This document shows positions 8,606 to 17,321 of a DNA stretch of 42,226 bases, piece by piece; position 1 is the first letter of the stretch, and each line of letters starts with the position of its first letter. Source of the stretch: Deltaproteobacteria bacterium (GTDB taxonomy: Bacteria > Desulfobacterota > RBG-13-43-22); the NCBI GenBank assembly GCA_016208255.1, contig JACQYK010000089.1, positions 1-42,226 of the forward strand. The letters run 5' to 3'. The translations under genes and the position numbers were made by a program. The notes beneath the pieces were generated by a model. The model worked only from the letters and a program-made list of their open reading frames with translations, was not told where the DNA came from and ran no database searches.

Positions 8606-9621
8606 AGGGACGGCGGTATATCGATATTTCCGGAGGTCCCATGGCCATCGGGATGGCCCACGGCGATAAAAGGATCAATCAAGCCATAGGCCGGCAATTG
8701 GATAAATTCGCTTATTGCCACCCTATGCTCTCCAATCAACCCCGGGCTGAACTTTGCCAAAGGCTCAGCCGACTGGCACCGGGGGATCTGAACACGGCCT
8801 ACTTAAGCCCGGGCGGAGGATCGGACGCCATTGAATCGGCCATCAAGCTGGCCAGGCAGTATCATCTGGCCAGGGGCAATACGGAAAAGCACATGATCGT
8901 CTCCCATTACGACAGTTATCACGGCATGTCCCTGGGCGCCCTTTCGGTGGCCGGGGGAGCGGGGATGAGAAAACCTTATGACCCCATGCTCCTGAAATGG
9001 CCTAAAATCCATCAGTACAGCAATTATGGGCGATTGAAGGATCTGAGTCCGGAGGAATGGGGGAGGCGTATGGCCCAGGAGCTTGAAGAAGTGATCCACT
9101 GGACCGGAAGACAGTATATTTCAGCCTTCCTGGCCACACCGATCGGCTGTGCCGCCGAATACGGATTGATGCCACCGGCCAGTTACTGGAAAACCATCCG
9201 GGAGATCTGCGCGGCCAGTCTGGCCGTGATCGATATATTGGAAAAAGACGGGCTCATCGACAACAGCGCCAAAATGGGGGATTATCTTCACTCCCAGAAA
9301 AATCGATTGCTGGCCCACAAGACCATTGCCGATGCCCGGGGGAAAGGTCTTTTAATGGTGATTGAAATCGTGGCCGATAAAGAGACCATGGATTTCTTCT
9401 CCCGGGAAGCCCGGGCCGAGTACTGGCTCCAGTCTATCGGCCTTAAAAACGGGGTGGTATTCTACTCAACCCTGTACGGTCCCCGCATGCCCTCCATGGA
9501 AAAACGCGGTCTGCCCTTCTGGATCGCGCCGCCTTTGTGTATCACCCGGGATCAGATCGATGAGCTGCTTGACGCCGTCTATACCACGCTCAGCGAATGG
9601 GAGAAGAAGATGGGTGTATAA
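8605..9621 (+). pseudogene. Class III aminotransferase lacking N-terminus and PLP-lysine region
   Basis: Homology begins upstream of any good start: the frame reads EGRRYIDISGGPMAIGMAHG, the usual start of the large domain, directly after the nuclease remnant. The first ATG in frame is at 8641. The cofactor-phosphate loop (GGGSDAIESAIKLAR) and SHYDSYHG are present. After YWKTIREIC (about 9208) the frame jumps straight to AASLAVIDILEKDG. Intact relatives have roughly 80 residues between these points, holding the DEV(x)GFGRTG motif and the PLP-binding lysine. The enzyme therefore cannot form the internal aldimine. The 3' end looks normal. Both deletions may be natural or assembly gaps. Confidence 0.8.
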
Positions 9622-10046
9622 GCGATTTTTTTTGATTGTTGTCCATATCTTTTTAATCGTCTCATTTTAGCATTGACCGGTGGGGCTGCATTTTCTTCCG
9701 TCTGTGACTGTAGGGCTGGTCTTTTCTTCGGACTTATTCACGGGGGATACTTTGCCCCCTCCGCATTCTCGCTCGCTAAAAATCAGTGGGCGAGCTGCGG
9801 TTTCCCCCAGTAATAAATTCGTAAAAGACAGCGCCCTCCAGCCAATGACTCCAGAAAATACAAACCCACCTGCTTGGGAAGTGTTTAAACTAATAAGAGA
9901 TGGACTCGCAAAAAGTCGCCGGAAGCCAAATTCCGTCATTCCCTTGAAAAAGGGAATCCAGTGTTTTTAATAGGCTGAGGAAAGTCTGGATTCCCGCCTC
10001 CGCGGGAATGACGACTTTTTTGCGAGTTCAACTTAAAAGACAGTTA
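9622..10046. other. Intergenic stretch without a convincing gene
   Basis: This 425-base gap between convergent units holds the inverted-repeat element at 9903-10029. The part from 9660 to 9900 can be read as a weak open frame on the plus strand, but it has no recognisable domain and no convincing ribosome site, and it runs into the repeat. I see no promoter or RNA gene that I can support. Confidence 0.5.
9903..10029. repeat. MITE-like compound inverted repeat
   Basis: Outer arms GACTCGCAAAAAGTCG (9903) and CGACTTTTTTGCGAGTTC (ending 10029) are near-perfect complements. Inside are two hairpins: ATTCCCTT/AAAGGGAAT (about 9937-9958) and ATTCCCGC/GCGGGAAT (about 9989-10008). The inner ATTCCC-N-GGGAAT pattern resembles dispersed repeats such as neisserial dRS3. 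No transposase is present, so it would be non-autonomous. Confidence 0.65.
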
Positions 10047-11783
10047 TTATCCGGTCCCTGGAATAACCGGCAGATCAATATAAGAAGCGAAGTCCGCCTG
10101 GTGAAAAATGGTCTGGATGACCGGCTTTCCCTCCGCATCTTCACCGAAGGGATTCCCGGTGTTCAGATTACGGTCGATTCTGGGGAAATTGCTGCTGGAG
10201 ATATCTATTCGAATATGGTGCCCCCGGTTAAAAACGATACTGGTGGCGCCCAGATCAATGGTGTATTCGAATATCTCACCGGGTTTGATAAGTTCCGGTT
10301 TCAGAATCGACTTTCGATAACGGGCCCGGATACCTCCTTCGGCCACATTATAGGCCGAGCCGTCCGGATAGACATCCACCAGTTTGACTGTGAAATCCGT
10401 GTCGGGGGCCTGGGTGGCGGCAAAGAGGTGCAGGGATAACGGTCCGGTCACCTCCAGGCCTTCCCGCAATTCAGGGGTGGTATAGCAGAGGACATCATTT
10501 CGTTTTTCAAGATGAGTCTGGTCCAGGGGGCCGGGCACCAGTATTCCGGCCGGCAGGTTCCTTCCCCCCTGGGTCGGAACCGGAAACCGGGGATCGTAGG
10601 TATAGACATCCGGCGGTTCGGCGCACGGATTTTCCCGGTCCAGAGTGCCGTCTCCGGCCGCTGAATTGGCGCGGCCCTGGCTGTGGAGAAAAAAACGCCG
10701 CCAGGTCGTTTCCGGCAGCGGCCAGGTATCGGCGCTTTTCCAGCGGTTTCGGCCCATGACAAAGTAACGAATCGGAACCAGGTATCGGCTTTCGATCCCT
10801 TTCAGGTATTTATTAAAAAAAGCGATATGCCTTTCCATGGCAAACCCGGCCACTCCCGAGGCGGTCGGTCCGAAATGAAGCCCTCCCACATAGGGTATCA
10901 GGTTGGTCTCATGGGCCCAGGGACCGCACAAGACGTGCTGCCCGTCTCTGGCCTCCCTTGAGCCGCCCTTCTCTCTCATATTGAGAAAATTCTCAAACAA
11001 ACCTCCCAAAAAAAGATCGTACCATCCCCCGGCATGAAAACAGGGAACCTTGACTTTTCCGTACTTCCAATAGAGATCCTCCTCGGATTTCATCCCGGCC
11101 AGAACCCCATCTCCGATGCGCGCTGCAAACCCTTCGGATAATCCCTCAAAATTAAAGTAGGGGAGATCTTTCAGGGGGAGATATCGGCAGGCTTCGTCAA
11201 GATTCAACAGGGCGTAACCCACCTTCCGGCGCATCTCGGCCACCTCTTTTCCTTCCTTGGCCATCTTTTCGATCATATCGATGGCCATGGCCCCGAACCA
11301 GCTGATGGATTGTTCCAGGTCGACCAGACCTTTTCTCCTGGTTTCACTTAAAGGCCCCGAGGAGATAATGGCCGGGGCAATGGCCTTGAGATGAGGAGGT
11401 TGTTCCATGGCGGCCTCCCATTGGACACGGCCCAGGTAGGAGCCGCCGGCCATGCCGATGTTCCCATCAGACCAGGGTTCCGCCGCTACCGTTTCGATGG
11501 TATCGTAACCGTCAGGGCCTTCCGGGCTCATGGGCCTGAACTCCCCTTCCGAGGCAAAGCGTCCCCTGGTGTCCTGTATAATAATGGCATATCCCTCAAA
11601 GGCAGCTCGATAAGCCGGCAGATAGCCATAACCGCCGCTCAGGATTTTGTTGTAGGGGGTGCGAATAATAATCGCCGGATATTTCTCCCGGTCATCCGGC
11701 CGGTAAATATCAGCCCGCAGTCTGACCCCGTCACGCATGGTCATCGGGACATCTCTATCGATACGGATTGAATGAATCATCAT
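10047..11783 (-). CDS. CocE/NonD-family (peptidase S15-like) hydrolase
   Basis: A 578-residue serine hydrolase with the X-Pro dipeptidyl-peptidase/cocaine-esterase architecture. The N-terminal part reads MTMRDGVRLRADIYRP and GYAIIIQDTRGRFASEG. The nucleophile motif GGSYLG places Ser115. GPWAHET is likely the catalytic-His region. The last ~200 residues form the family's jelly-roll domain (LFAATQAPDTDFTVKLVDVY, then HHIRIDISSSNFPR). There is no signal peptide, so it is probably cytoplasmic. Two adjacent ATGs follow AAGGAG; the second, at 11780, has the better spacing. Likely reactions are ester or amide cleavage of a xenobiotic or acyl conjugate. It stands alone between pseudogenes. Confidence 0.85.
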   Translation of the reverse strand: MMIHSIRIDRDVPMTMRDGVRLRADIYRPDDREKYPAIIIRTPYNKILSGGYGYLPAYRAAFEGYAIIIQDTRGRFASEGEFRPMSPEGPDGYDTIETVAAEPWSDGNIGMAGGSYLGRVQWEAAMEQPPHLKAIAPAIISSGPLSETRRKGLVDLEQSISWFGAMAIDMIEKMAKEGKEVAEMRRKVGYALLNLDEACRYLPLKDLPYFNFEGLSEGFAARIGDGVLAGMKSEEDLYWKYGKVKVPCFHAGGWYDLFLGGLFENFLNMREKGGSREARDGQHVLCGPWAHETNLIPYVGGLHFGPTASGVAGFAMERHIAFFNKYLKGIESRYLVPIRYFVMGRNRWKSADTWPLPETTWRRFFLHSQGRANSAAGDGTLDRENPCAEPPDVYTYDPRFPVPTQGGRNLPAGILVPGPLDQTHLEKRNDVLCYTTPELREGLEVTGPLSLHLFAATQAPDTDFTVKLVDVYPDGSAYNVAEGGIRARYRKSILKPELIKPGEIFEYTIDLGATSIVFNRGHHIRIDISSSNFPRIDRNLNTGNPFGEDAEGKPVIQTIFHQADFASYIDLPVIPGTG

Positions 11784-12029
11784 CTTCTCCTTTCAATTTT
11801 CTGGCTCTCCAAAGATTTGAGGGATAAGGAGTTTTTTTTGTTTTCGATTCCAATAAAGATGGTGCCATCCTGAGAGCGAAAACCTTCGTTGGATGGCCAC
11901 TATTCGTTACTTCCACCACCCGGTCGATAATCGGCCTTTCAGCTATTCCGCCGCTTCCTGCACCATCCAAGCCGAGCGATCCGAGCGGTCCGACCGTATC
12001 CTGGTGCAGGCCAGGCGGGAGATGAGGAT

Positions 12030-12531
12030 TCAGCGTCTTTTTCTGATAATTTCTGCATAGTGCACCAGGGACTGCATGGCCCCGGCCGCATCCTCCAGTA
12101 TCTGGAAACTCAATATTCCGGCTTTTTTTAGGGCCTGATCGATTATTTCACTTCCCCGCAGCACCTCGTTTTGAATGGCCTTATCAAAGCCGATGAGAAT
12201 CAGGGGTTTCCCATATTTCAGTGGGGCTTGATGGCTCCCCTGATCCCTTTTTTACACACTCTTTCATCGACCGGGGAACCAGGGCCGCCGGCACGGTTAT
12301 CACTGCCAGATCGATGTCTTCCTTGACATCCAGTACCGAAGGATAGGCTTTAAGGTTCTGAATCTCCTTTTTCGTCGGATTGATGGGATAAACGGTTCCC
12401 CGGAAGCCAAAGTGGATCAGCCGATGAACGGTCTGCGCCCCCCACTTGAAGGGAGCACTGGAAGCGCCGATCACGGCCATTGACCGGGCGTTGAAAATAG
12501 GCTGAAGTTGTTCGCTGATGCTTTGATTCAT
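12030..12531 (-). pseudogene. Broken CoA-binding (ADP-forming acyl-CoA synthetase alpha-like) gene
   Basis: The 5' part from ATG 12531 encodes a CoA-binding domain: FNARSMAVIGASSAPFKWG, GTVYPINPTKK, DLAVITVPAALVP. The match fails after KECVKKG, where a one-base change in a G run would restore the usual G-I-x-G-A-I. About 12225 another frame picks up the normal C-terminus: KYGKPLILIGF through AGAMQSLVHYAEIIRKRR, stopping at 12030. That end lines up with the end of the intact gene at 162-1583 (KPLIAVLPF...AALALKNTLDYH). The central part, including the phosphohistidine domain, is missing. Confidence 0.7.
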
Positions 12532-12637
12532 TTTTTCTTCCAAAGTAGTTACAGTGAGCGGCCCTTATGATTCGGGCCGATTCCTCCTTGTTCTCATTTC
12601 GCATTTTTATGGGCCAGAACTCCACTCCGCTCGGGAC

Positions 12638-14167
12638 TCAAGGGTTCAGTTCAAATTTCTTGATCTTACCCGAGGCCGTACGGGGAAGGGGTTCGGTCCT
12701 GAATATATACCGGGCCGGTTTTTTATATCCGGCCAGTTCTTTTTGGCAGAGACGGTCCACCTCTTCGGGCGAGATCTTCATCCCCTCCTTGGGTACGATG
12801 ATGGCCAATCCCACCTCTCCCCATTTTTCATCTTGGATACCGATGACGGCCGCCTCGGCCACCCTTTCATCCTTCAGGATAATGTTTTCAATCTCGGCCG
12901 GATAGACGTTCAGCCCCCCGCTGATATACATGTCCTTTTTCCGTCCCTTGATGTAGATGTACCCTTCCTGGTCGTATTCCGCCAGGTCGCCGGTATGGAG
13001 CCACCCCCCGGCAAAGACCTCCCGGGCGGCCTCTGGCCGGTTCCAGTATCCGATCATGGTGCAGGGGCTTTTGATCACGATTTCTCCCTTTTCTCCAGGG
13101 GCGACCCGTTTCAGGTTTTCGTCCACGATCAGGAGCTCGCAGTTGGTGGAGGGTTTCCCGGCAGACCCGATTTTTCTGACGGCATCCTCCTCGGAAAGAT
13201 AAAGGGCGATCGTCGGACCCTCGGAAAGTCCGTAGCCCTGCATCAGGGTCGTCTTCGGGAAAAGCTTGTTGAACTTTTCTATGACGGTCACCGGGACGGG
13301 TTCGGCTCCGGTCAGGACCGCGTCGAGGGAATCGAGCTTGACCTGGCCTATATCTGGGAAATCAACGACCTGCTTTAATATGGTCGGAACCAGCAGTACC
13401 TTGGTAATTCTTTCCACCTCGATCAGGCGCAAGAGTCGCCCGATATCGAGTCCTCCGCTCGGGACCAGGACCACTGTTCCGCCTATCCAGAGGGCCGGCA
13501 GGGTGAAATCATGCAGACCGGCCACCCAGCAAAGGCCCGGCACACAAAGATACCGTTCCCGAGAATGCACTTTGAAGTCACCAACCTGGTGGAAAGAATT
13601 CCAGAGCAGGGTACCGTGGGTATGCATGGCCCCCTTGGGGAATCCCGTAGTTCCCGAGGTATACTGCAGAATAAACAGATCGTCCATCCCAACTTCCTCC
13701 TCGAAGGAGGGGATCGGCTCGGATTCTCCGAGAAGGGTGGAATAAGAAAGACCGGAAGGAAGGCGTTTTTTGCCGAGACAAATGATCTCCCTCAACTCCG
13801 GGGTTTCCTTTTTTTCAGGGTCGATGAGCTCAAGGAGATCTTCCCCTACCAGAAGTATGGTGGCACCCGAATCCTTGACAATAAATTCAATTTCTTTGGA
13901 TTTGAGCAGAAAATTTACCGGCACCAGAACTGCTCCCAGGCTGGCCAGGGCAAAGAAGATGTCGAACCATTCGGCGCAGTTTCTTAAAAGCACGGCGACA
14001 CGGTCCCCTTTTTTCACCCCCCGGGCATGCAGGGCATTGGCCAGGCGAACGGCCCGGTCTTTCATCTGCCGATAGGTGATTCTTTGGTCCAAATACACCA
14101 CGGCTTCCTTGTCCGGATCGATATGGCAACCATGATCGAAGCGTCTTAAAAAATATCCAAAATCCAT
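12638..14167 (-). CDS. AMP-forming acyl-CoA ligase
   Basis: Activates a carboxylic acid to its acyl-CoA with ATP. All class I adenylate-forming motifs are present in 509 residues: the P-loop-like YTSGTTGFPKG, GYGLSEGPT (A5), WLHTGDLAEYDQEGYIYIKG (A7/A8), GLNVYPAEIEN and the A10 lysine in LPRTASGKIKK. It is the only one of the three ligases in the window to keep that lysine. A GGAGG site precedes the ATG. It lies 73 bases downstream of the acyl-CoA dehydrogenase, with which it may form an activation-dehydrogenation pair. Chain length and ring preference are not predictable. Confidence 0.9.
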   Translation of the reverse strand: MDFGYFLRRFDHGCHIDPDKEAVVYLDQRITYRQMKDRAVRLANALHARGVKKGDRVAVLLRNCAEWFDIFFALASLGAVLVPVNFLLKSKEIEFIVKDSGATILLVGEDLLELIDPEKKETPELREIICLGKKRLPSGLSYSTLLGESEPIPSFEEEVGMDDLFILQYTSGTTGFPKGAMHTHGTLLWNSFHQVGDFKVHSRERYLCVPGLCWVAGLHDFTLPALWIGGTVVLVPSGGLDIGRLLRLIEVERITKVLLVPTILKQVVDFPDIGQVKLDSLDAVLTGAEPVPVTVIEKFNKLFPKTTLMQGYGLSEGPTIALYLSEEDAVRKIGSAGKPSTNCELLIVDENLKRVAPGEKGEIVIKSPCTMIGYWNRPEAAREVFAGGWLHTGDLAEYDQEGYIYIKGRKKDMYISGGLNVYPAEIENIILKDERVAEAAVIGIQDEKWGEVGLAIIVPKEGMKISPEEVDRLCQKELAGYKKPARYIFRTEPLPRTASGKIKKFELNP

Positions 14168-14240
14168 AGGGCCTCCTCGTTTTAGTAAAAAGGGGACAAT
14201 CCCAAAAAAGACCCCTGTGGTCTCTAGGAACCTTTAAGGC

Positions 14241-15473
14241 TTAAAAAAACCCGGCAGCGGCCAGGGACAGGGCGCTGTTTTCACCGTCCTCGATCATGGA
14301 GGCCTTGGCGTCCCTGAACAGCTTTTCGATCACATACTCCTTGGAGAGCCCATTGCCCCCGAAAATCTGAATGGCTTCGGCGGCCACCTCCGTCGCCGCT
14401 TCGGTAGAGGTGACTTTGGAAGCTATGGCGTGCAGGGGTGAACCCATGGGGGCGTTAGCCGCGTTATAGGCCATGGTTCTGCGGGCCAGGGACCGGGCGC
14501 TTTCTACCCTTCGGAACATCTGAATCAGTTTCAGTTTGATGTTCTGATGCTGGATGATGGGGATTCCGCCCTGAACGCGCTCCCTGGCGTACTTCAGGGC
14601 TTCATCGAAGGCGGCTTTGGCCAGGCCGCCGAAGGTAACGCCCATGCCCGTATTGGCGTTGGTCAGGATTCCCCTCATCAGGGGCAGGGAAAGATTGTAA
14701 TCGGAGACCACCATGTACTTTTTGGGGATGACCACCTCTTCGAAAAAAATCTCGCCCTGGTTCAAGGCCCGCTGCCCCAGCTTGTTGAGGGGTTTACCTT
14801 TGGTGATGCCGGGCCGGTCCAGGGGCAGTATACAGATACCGGACCCATGCATACCTTTGGAAGGTTCAAGACAGACATGAAGGGCCGCATGGGTGGCCAT
14901 GGTGCCGTCTGAAACCCAGGCCGACTTCTGGCCGTTGAGGACATACTCATCCCCTTTTTTAACCGCCTTGAGCGAGGGACCGGTTTCAGGTTTATTGAAA
15001 TCATCCTGGGTAGCCATAACCCAGTCCGAGCCGTGGTCGGGCTCGGTAATGGCCCAGCAGCCGATCATTTTACACTCCAGATCGTTCACATAATCCCTGG
15101 CCCAGCCCTTAATCTCCGGATCGTCGGACAGGGCCGCATAGCGAAAGGGGTTTCCGGCCACACCCAGGCTGATGGCCAGCCCGGAATCGGCGTAGCCCAT
15201 CTCCTCGGCGATAATGATCCCCTGCATCAGGTCAATATCCTCCAGCATACCGCCAACCGATTTGGGCAGGCCGCGCTTGTGCAAACCCAGCTGACGGTAT
15301 TGACGAAAGACATCCCACAGGACAGATTTTTCGGCAATAACCTCCGCCGGATCAGCCAGCAGATCCAGTTGAATGCCCACCGGCCGCATCACTTCAGCCC
15401 CGAATTTCCGGATCATATCCCGGGTCGCCTTTTGTTCAACCGTTAAATTGAGATCAAGTTCTGGATAGCTCAT
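14241..15473 (-). CDS. Acyl-CoA dehydrogenase
   Basis: An FAD enzyme of 410 residues that desaturates an acyl-CoA and passes electrons to ETF or a ferredoxin-type acceptor. The family fold is clear: an N-terminal helical domain, CWAITEPDHGSDW at the FAD/substrate site, a middle beta domain, and a C-terminal helical domain with QIFGGNGLSKEYVIEKLFRD and MIEDGENSAL. The Glu in IEDGEN sits where short- and medium-chain enzymes keep the catalytic base. It is clearly related to the second dehydrogenase at 27301-28536, with the same unusual IEDGEN ending. Neighbours are a ligase downstream and the ferredoxin proteins upstream. Confidence 0.9.
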   Translation of the reverse strand: MSYPELDLNLTVEQKATRDMIRKFGAEVMRPVGIQLDLLADPAEVIAEKSVLWDVFRQYRQLGLHKRGLPKSVGGMLEDIDLMQGIIIAEEMGYADSGLAISLGVAGNPFRYAALSDDPEIKGWARDYVNDLECKMIGCWAITEPDHGSDWVMATQDDFNKPETGPSLKAVKKGDEYVLNGQKSAWVSDGTMATHAALHVCLEPSKGMHGSGICILPLDRPGITKGKPLNKLGQRALNQGEIFFEEVVIPKKYMVVSDYNLSLPLMRGILTNANTGMGVTFGGLAKAAFDEALKYARERVQGGIPIIQHQNIKLKLIQMFRRVESARSLARRTMAYNAANAPMGSPLHAIASKVTSTEAATEVAAEAIQIFGGNGLSKEYVIEKLFRDAKASMIEDGENSALSLAAAGFF

Positions 15474-15615
15474 GTTTATACTCCTTTTCTTAATACTGTT
15501 TTGGATTTACTGACTCCGCTTGAGGACCGGGTGGTCGTTTCCGACCTTAGAACATCTACTGTACATAATAAAATTTGCTCTTCCCCCAATTAATACAGGC
15601 GTGTTAACTTATCTT

Positions 15616-15666
15616 ACCCCTCTCCCTCCCCTCCCCCGCAAAGGGGGAGGGTTAGAGTGGGGGTGA
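15616..15666. repeat. C-rich/G-rich hairpin repeat
   Basis: CTCCCCTCCCCC, a GCAA loop, then AGGGGGAGGG, flanked by ACCCCTC and GAGTGGGGGTGA. It lies in the gap between the ferredoxin gene and the acyl-CoA dehydrogenase, and belongs to the same family as 1650-1792, 17113-17192 and 19264-19321. Confidence 0.55.
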
Positions 15667-15719
15667 AATCAACTTTTTCATTGCGTTTGCATTAGTTAAA
15701 AGAAAGGATTCATGGATTC

Positions 15720-16106
15720 CTACCCCTTGACTCCCAGCGGATCTGGTCCAGGGGTGGGGACGAGCTGTTTTTCTCCGATCCGGATGGAAATGGCCCCCTG
15801 GGGACATTCCTTCACACAGGCGGCGCATCCGTTACACCAGTCCGCCCAGGGGGCCAATATAATCCAGAGGGTCGGGTCTATCCGTTCCTTGGAGGGAATG
15901 GAGAAATCCCTTTTCTCGATCGGCCGGGTGGAAAAAACACCGACCGGGCAGAGCTGAAGGCATTTTTTACAACCCGAAGGATCATACATGGAATAATTGC
16001 ATTTCTGGCGATCGATCGTCACTACCACACCGTTGTGAGCGATTCCCCGGCTATAGGCATCGTCTATAATGACTTCAATGAATTCCGATTTTGAACTCTG
16101 CAGCAT
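15720..16106 (-). CDS. Two-cluster 4Fe-4S ferredoxin-type protein
   Basis: A small electron carrier. The ATG at 16106 is chosen over the upstream GTG at 16124 because AGGAGG lies seven bases before it and it removes an overlap with the preceding gene. That gives 128 residues. Cluster motifs are SGCKKCLQLCPVGVF, with an additional Cys nine residues earlier, and CNGCAACVKECPQGAI. The N-terminal ~45 residues include IEVIIDDAYSRGIAHNGVVV, reminiscent of small ferredoxin-like acceptors rather than classic clostridial ferredoxin. It is encoded immediately after the larger iron-sulfur protein at 16118-17008, so the two probably act together, perhaps as electron acceptor for the dehydrogenase. Confidence 0.8.
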   Translation of the reverse strand: MLQSSKSEFIEVIIDDAYSRGIAHNGVVVTIDRQKCNYSMYDPSGCKKCLQLCPVGVFSTRPIEKRDFSIPSKERIDPTLWIILAPWADWCNGCAACVKECPQGAISIRIGEKQLVPTPGPDPLGVKG

Positions 16107-16117
16107 GATGGTTCCTC

Positions 16118-17008
16118 CTACCAAAGGTTTTGCGCCAGGGGAATTTCTTCCCTGGGCACCATGGCTATGGCTTCATTCGGACAGGCGCTGTCGCACAGTC
16201 CGCAGCCCATGCACAGGGTAGCGTCGATATCCACATTATCCGAAGTGGCCGAATAATGGATCGCCCCGAATTGACACCGGTCCCAGCAGCTTCCACATTT
16301 TAGGCAGGTGAGAGGATCCACCCGAGCCACAAAATGTCCTTTCAATACATACTCGGGGACCCCGCTGCGAAAGCGGTTCATCCAATAGGTGCAATATCTC
16401 TTTTCACAGTTGCAGATGGCTTCGATCAGGGGCAGGCGGCCCCGGCTCATGACGATATGCCACAATCCGCGTTTTTCCCATTCGTCGATCAGCCCTTCGG
16501 CCTCTTCCAGCTTCAGGGGGACTTTGACTCCCTTTCGAAGATCCCGGCGCAGTTCCCGCCACTCGATCCCCCCATATTCGGTTAATCCTTCATTCGGCAA
16601 CCTTCCGTAACCCAACTCCATGGACATGGTCACGGGCATCCCGAACCCTATACAGACATAATCCCGCACCCCTTCCAGGACCAGACGACAGGGGCAATGT
16701 CCGACCACCATGATGCTGTCTTCTCGTTTGACCGCCTCGTCGGCCAGGCGGCTAATCCTTAACATCTCTTCTTTGGTCACGATCTGAGACCCGAAACCGG
16801 AGGAAGCGCGGTCCTGCAGAAACCGTTTGTTGCGAATAAACTCCGGGTCTGAATAACGCCACTCCGTTTCGGAGAAGGTGGCCTTCATTTGCGCTTTGGC
16901 CTTTTCCCGTTCTGTTTCCTCCGGGAAGATTCTGGTAAACATGTAATTATCAAGCTTCTCATACCATCGGTTGTCCCTATCCCCGTGTTGTTGACACCAG
17001 TGACACAT
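16118..17008 (-). CDS. Cysteine-rich 4Fe-4S dicluster protein of unknown role
   Basis: 296 residues. The C-terminal ~65 hold two standard [4Fe-4S] motifs: CLKCGSCWDRCQFGAI and CMGCGLCDSACPNEAI. The rest is unusual: the protein begins MCHWCQQHGD, has GHCPCRLVLEG with a further Cys about 13 residues on, and ICNCEKRYCTYW before the ferredoxin domain. These extra cysteines could bind another cluster, a metal or haem. There are no membrane segments or signal peptide. AAGGAG precedes the ATG. It is followed directly by a second ferredoxin gene and lies in the ligase/dehydrogenase region, so an oxidoreductase subunit or electron-transfer hub is the best guess. Confidence 0.65.
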   Translation of the reverse strand: MCHWCQQHGDRDNRWYEKLDNYMFTRIFPEETEREKAKAQMKATFSETEWRYSDPEFIRNKRFLQDRASSGFGSQIVTKEEMLRISRLADEAVKREDSIMVVGHCPCRLVLEGVRDYVCIGFGMPVTMSMELGYGRLPNEGLTEYGGIEWRELRRDLRKGVKVPLKLEEAEGLIDEWEKRGLWHIVMSRGRLPLIEAICNCEKRYCTYWMNRFRSGVPEYVLKGHFVARVDPLTCLKCGSCWDRCQFGAIHYSATSDNVDIDATLCMGCGLCDSACPNEAIAMVPREEIPLAQNLW

Positions 17009-17321
17009 GGTTTTTTCTCCTTAAGAGTGCAGTCACCTGACCTCCGGCAGAGCCGGAGGCTTGATGTTTGCTGGCCCCTCAAAGGGGCCTGATCGCAAAC
17101 AAAAAACCTAGATTAAATCCCTCCCAACCTCCCTTTTTCAAAGGGAGGAGGAACTTCCCCCTTTGTAAAGGGGGATTGAGGGGGATTTGGTTTCATCAAA
17201 ACTTGATCACCTCTTCGGTGGTAGCTGATTGCTTGAATATTCGATTTGGAGTACCTGCTCCCGGAATTGTCAAACTCTGGGAGTCCCCCGGCAGAGCCGG
17301 GGGTTTACCTGAAAAAAATTA
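17009..17321. other. Gene-free gap with paired palindromes
   Basis: This 313-base gap holds two short palindromes sharing the core CCGGCAGAGCCGG, at 17041-17059 (arms CCTCCGGC/GCCGGAGG) and 17286-17304 (arms CCCCCGGC/GCCGGGGG). Each lies near an ACCTGA sequence, just before the first and just after the second. Between them is a C-rich/G-rich repeat (17113-17192). The arrangement could be a small non-autonomous mobile unit or two terminator-like hairpins. No gene is seen. Confidence 0.5.
17113..17192. repeat. C-rich/G-rich hairpin repeat
   Basis: AAATCCCTCCCAACCTCCCT, a short hairpin (CCTTTTTCAAAGG type), then CTTCCCCCTTTGTAAAGGGG and ATTGAGGGGGATTT. The ends are complementary (AAATCCC/GGGATTT). 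It is a further member of the family at 1650, 15616 and 19264. Confidence 0.55.

Noticed and set aside
9680-9970. A possible small plus-strand gene of about 96 codons
   Set aside because: It runs into the inverted repeat, lacks a ribosome site and shows no known domain.
11755-11970. A 71-codon minus-strand frame upstream of the CocE-like gene
   Set aside because: It has low-complexity, unlikely protein sequence, overlaps the start of the real gene and has no homology I can recognise.
12554-13378. A long plus-strand open frame opposite the acyl-CoA ligase
   Set aside because: The ligase on the minus strand has every adenylation motif; this frame is its shadow.
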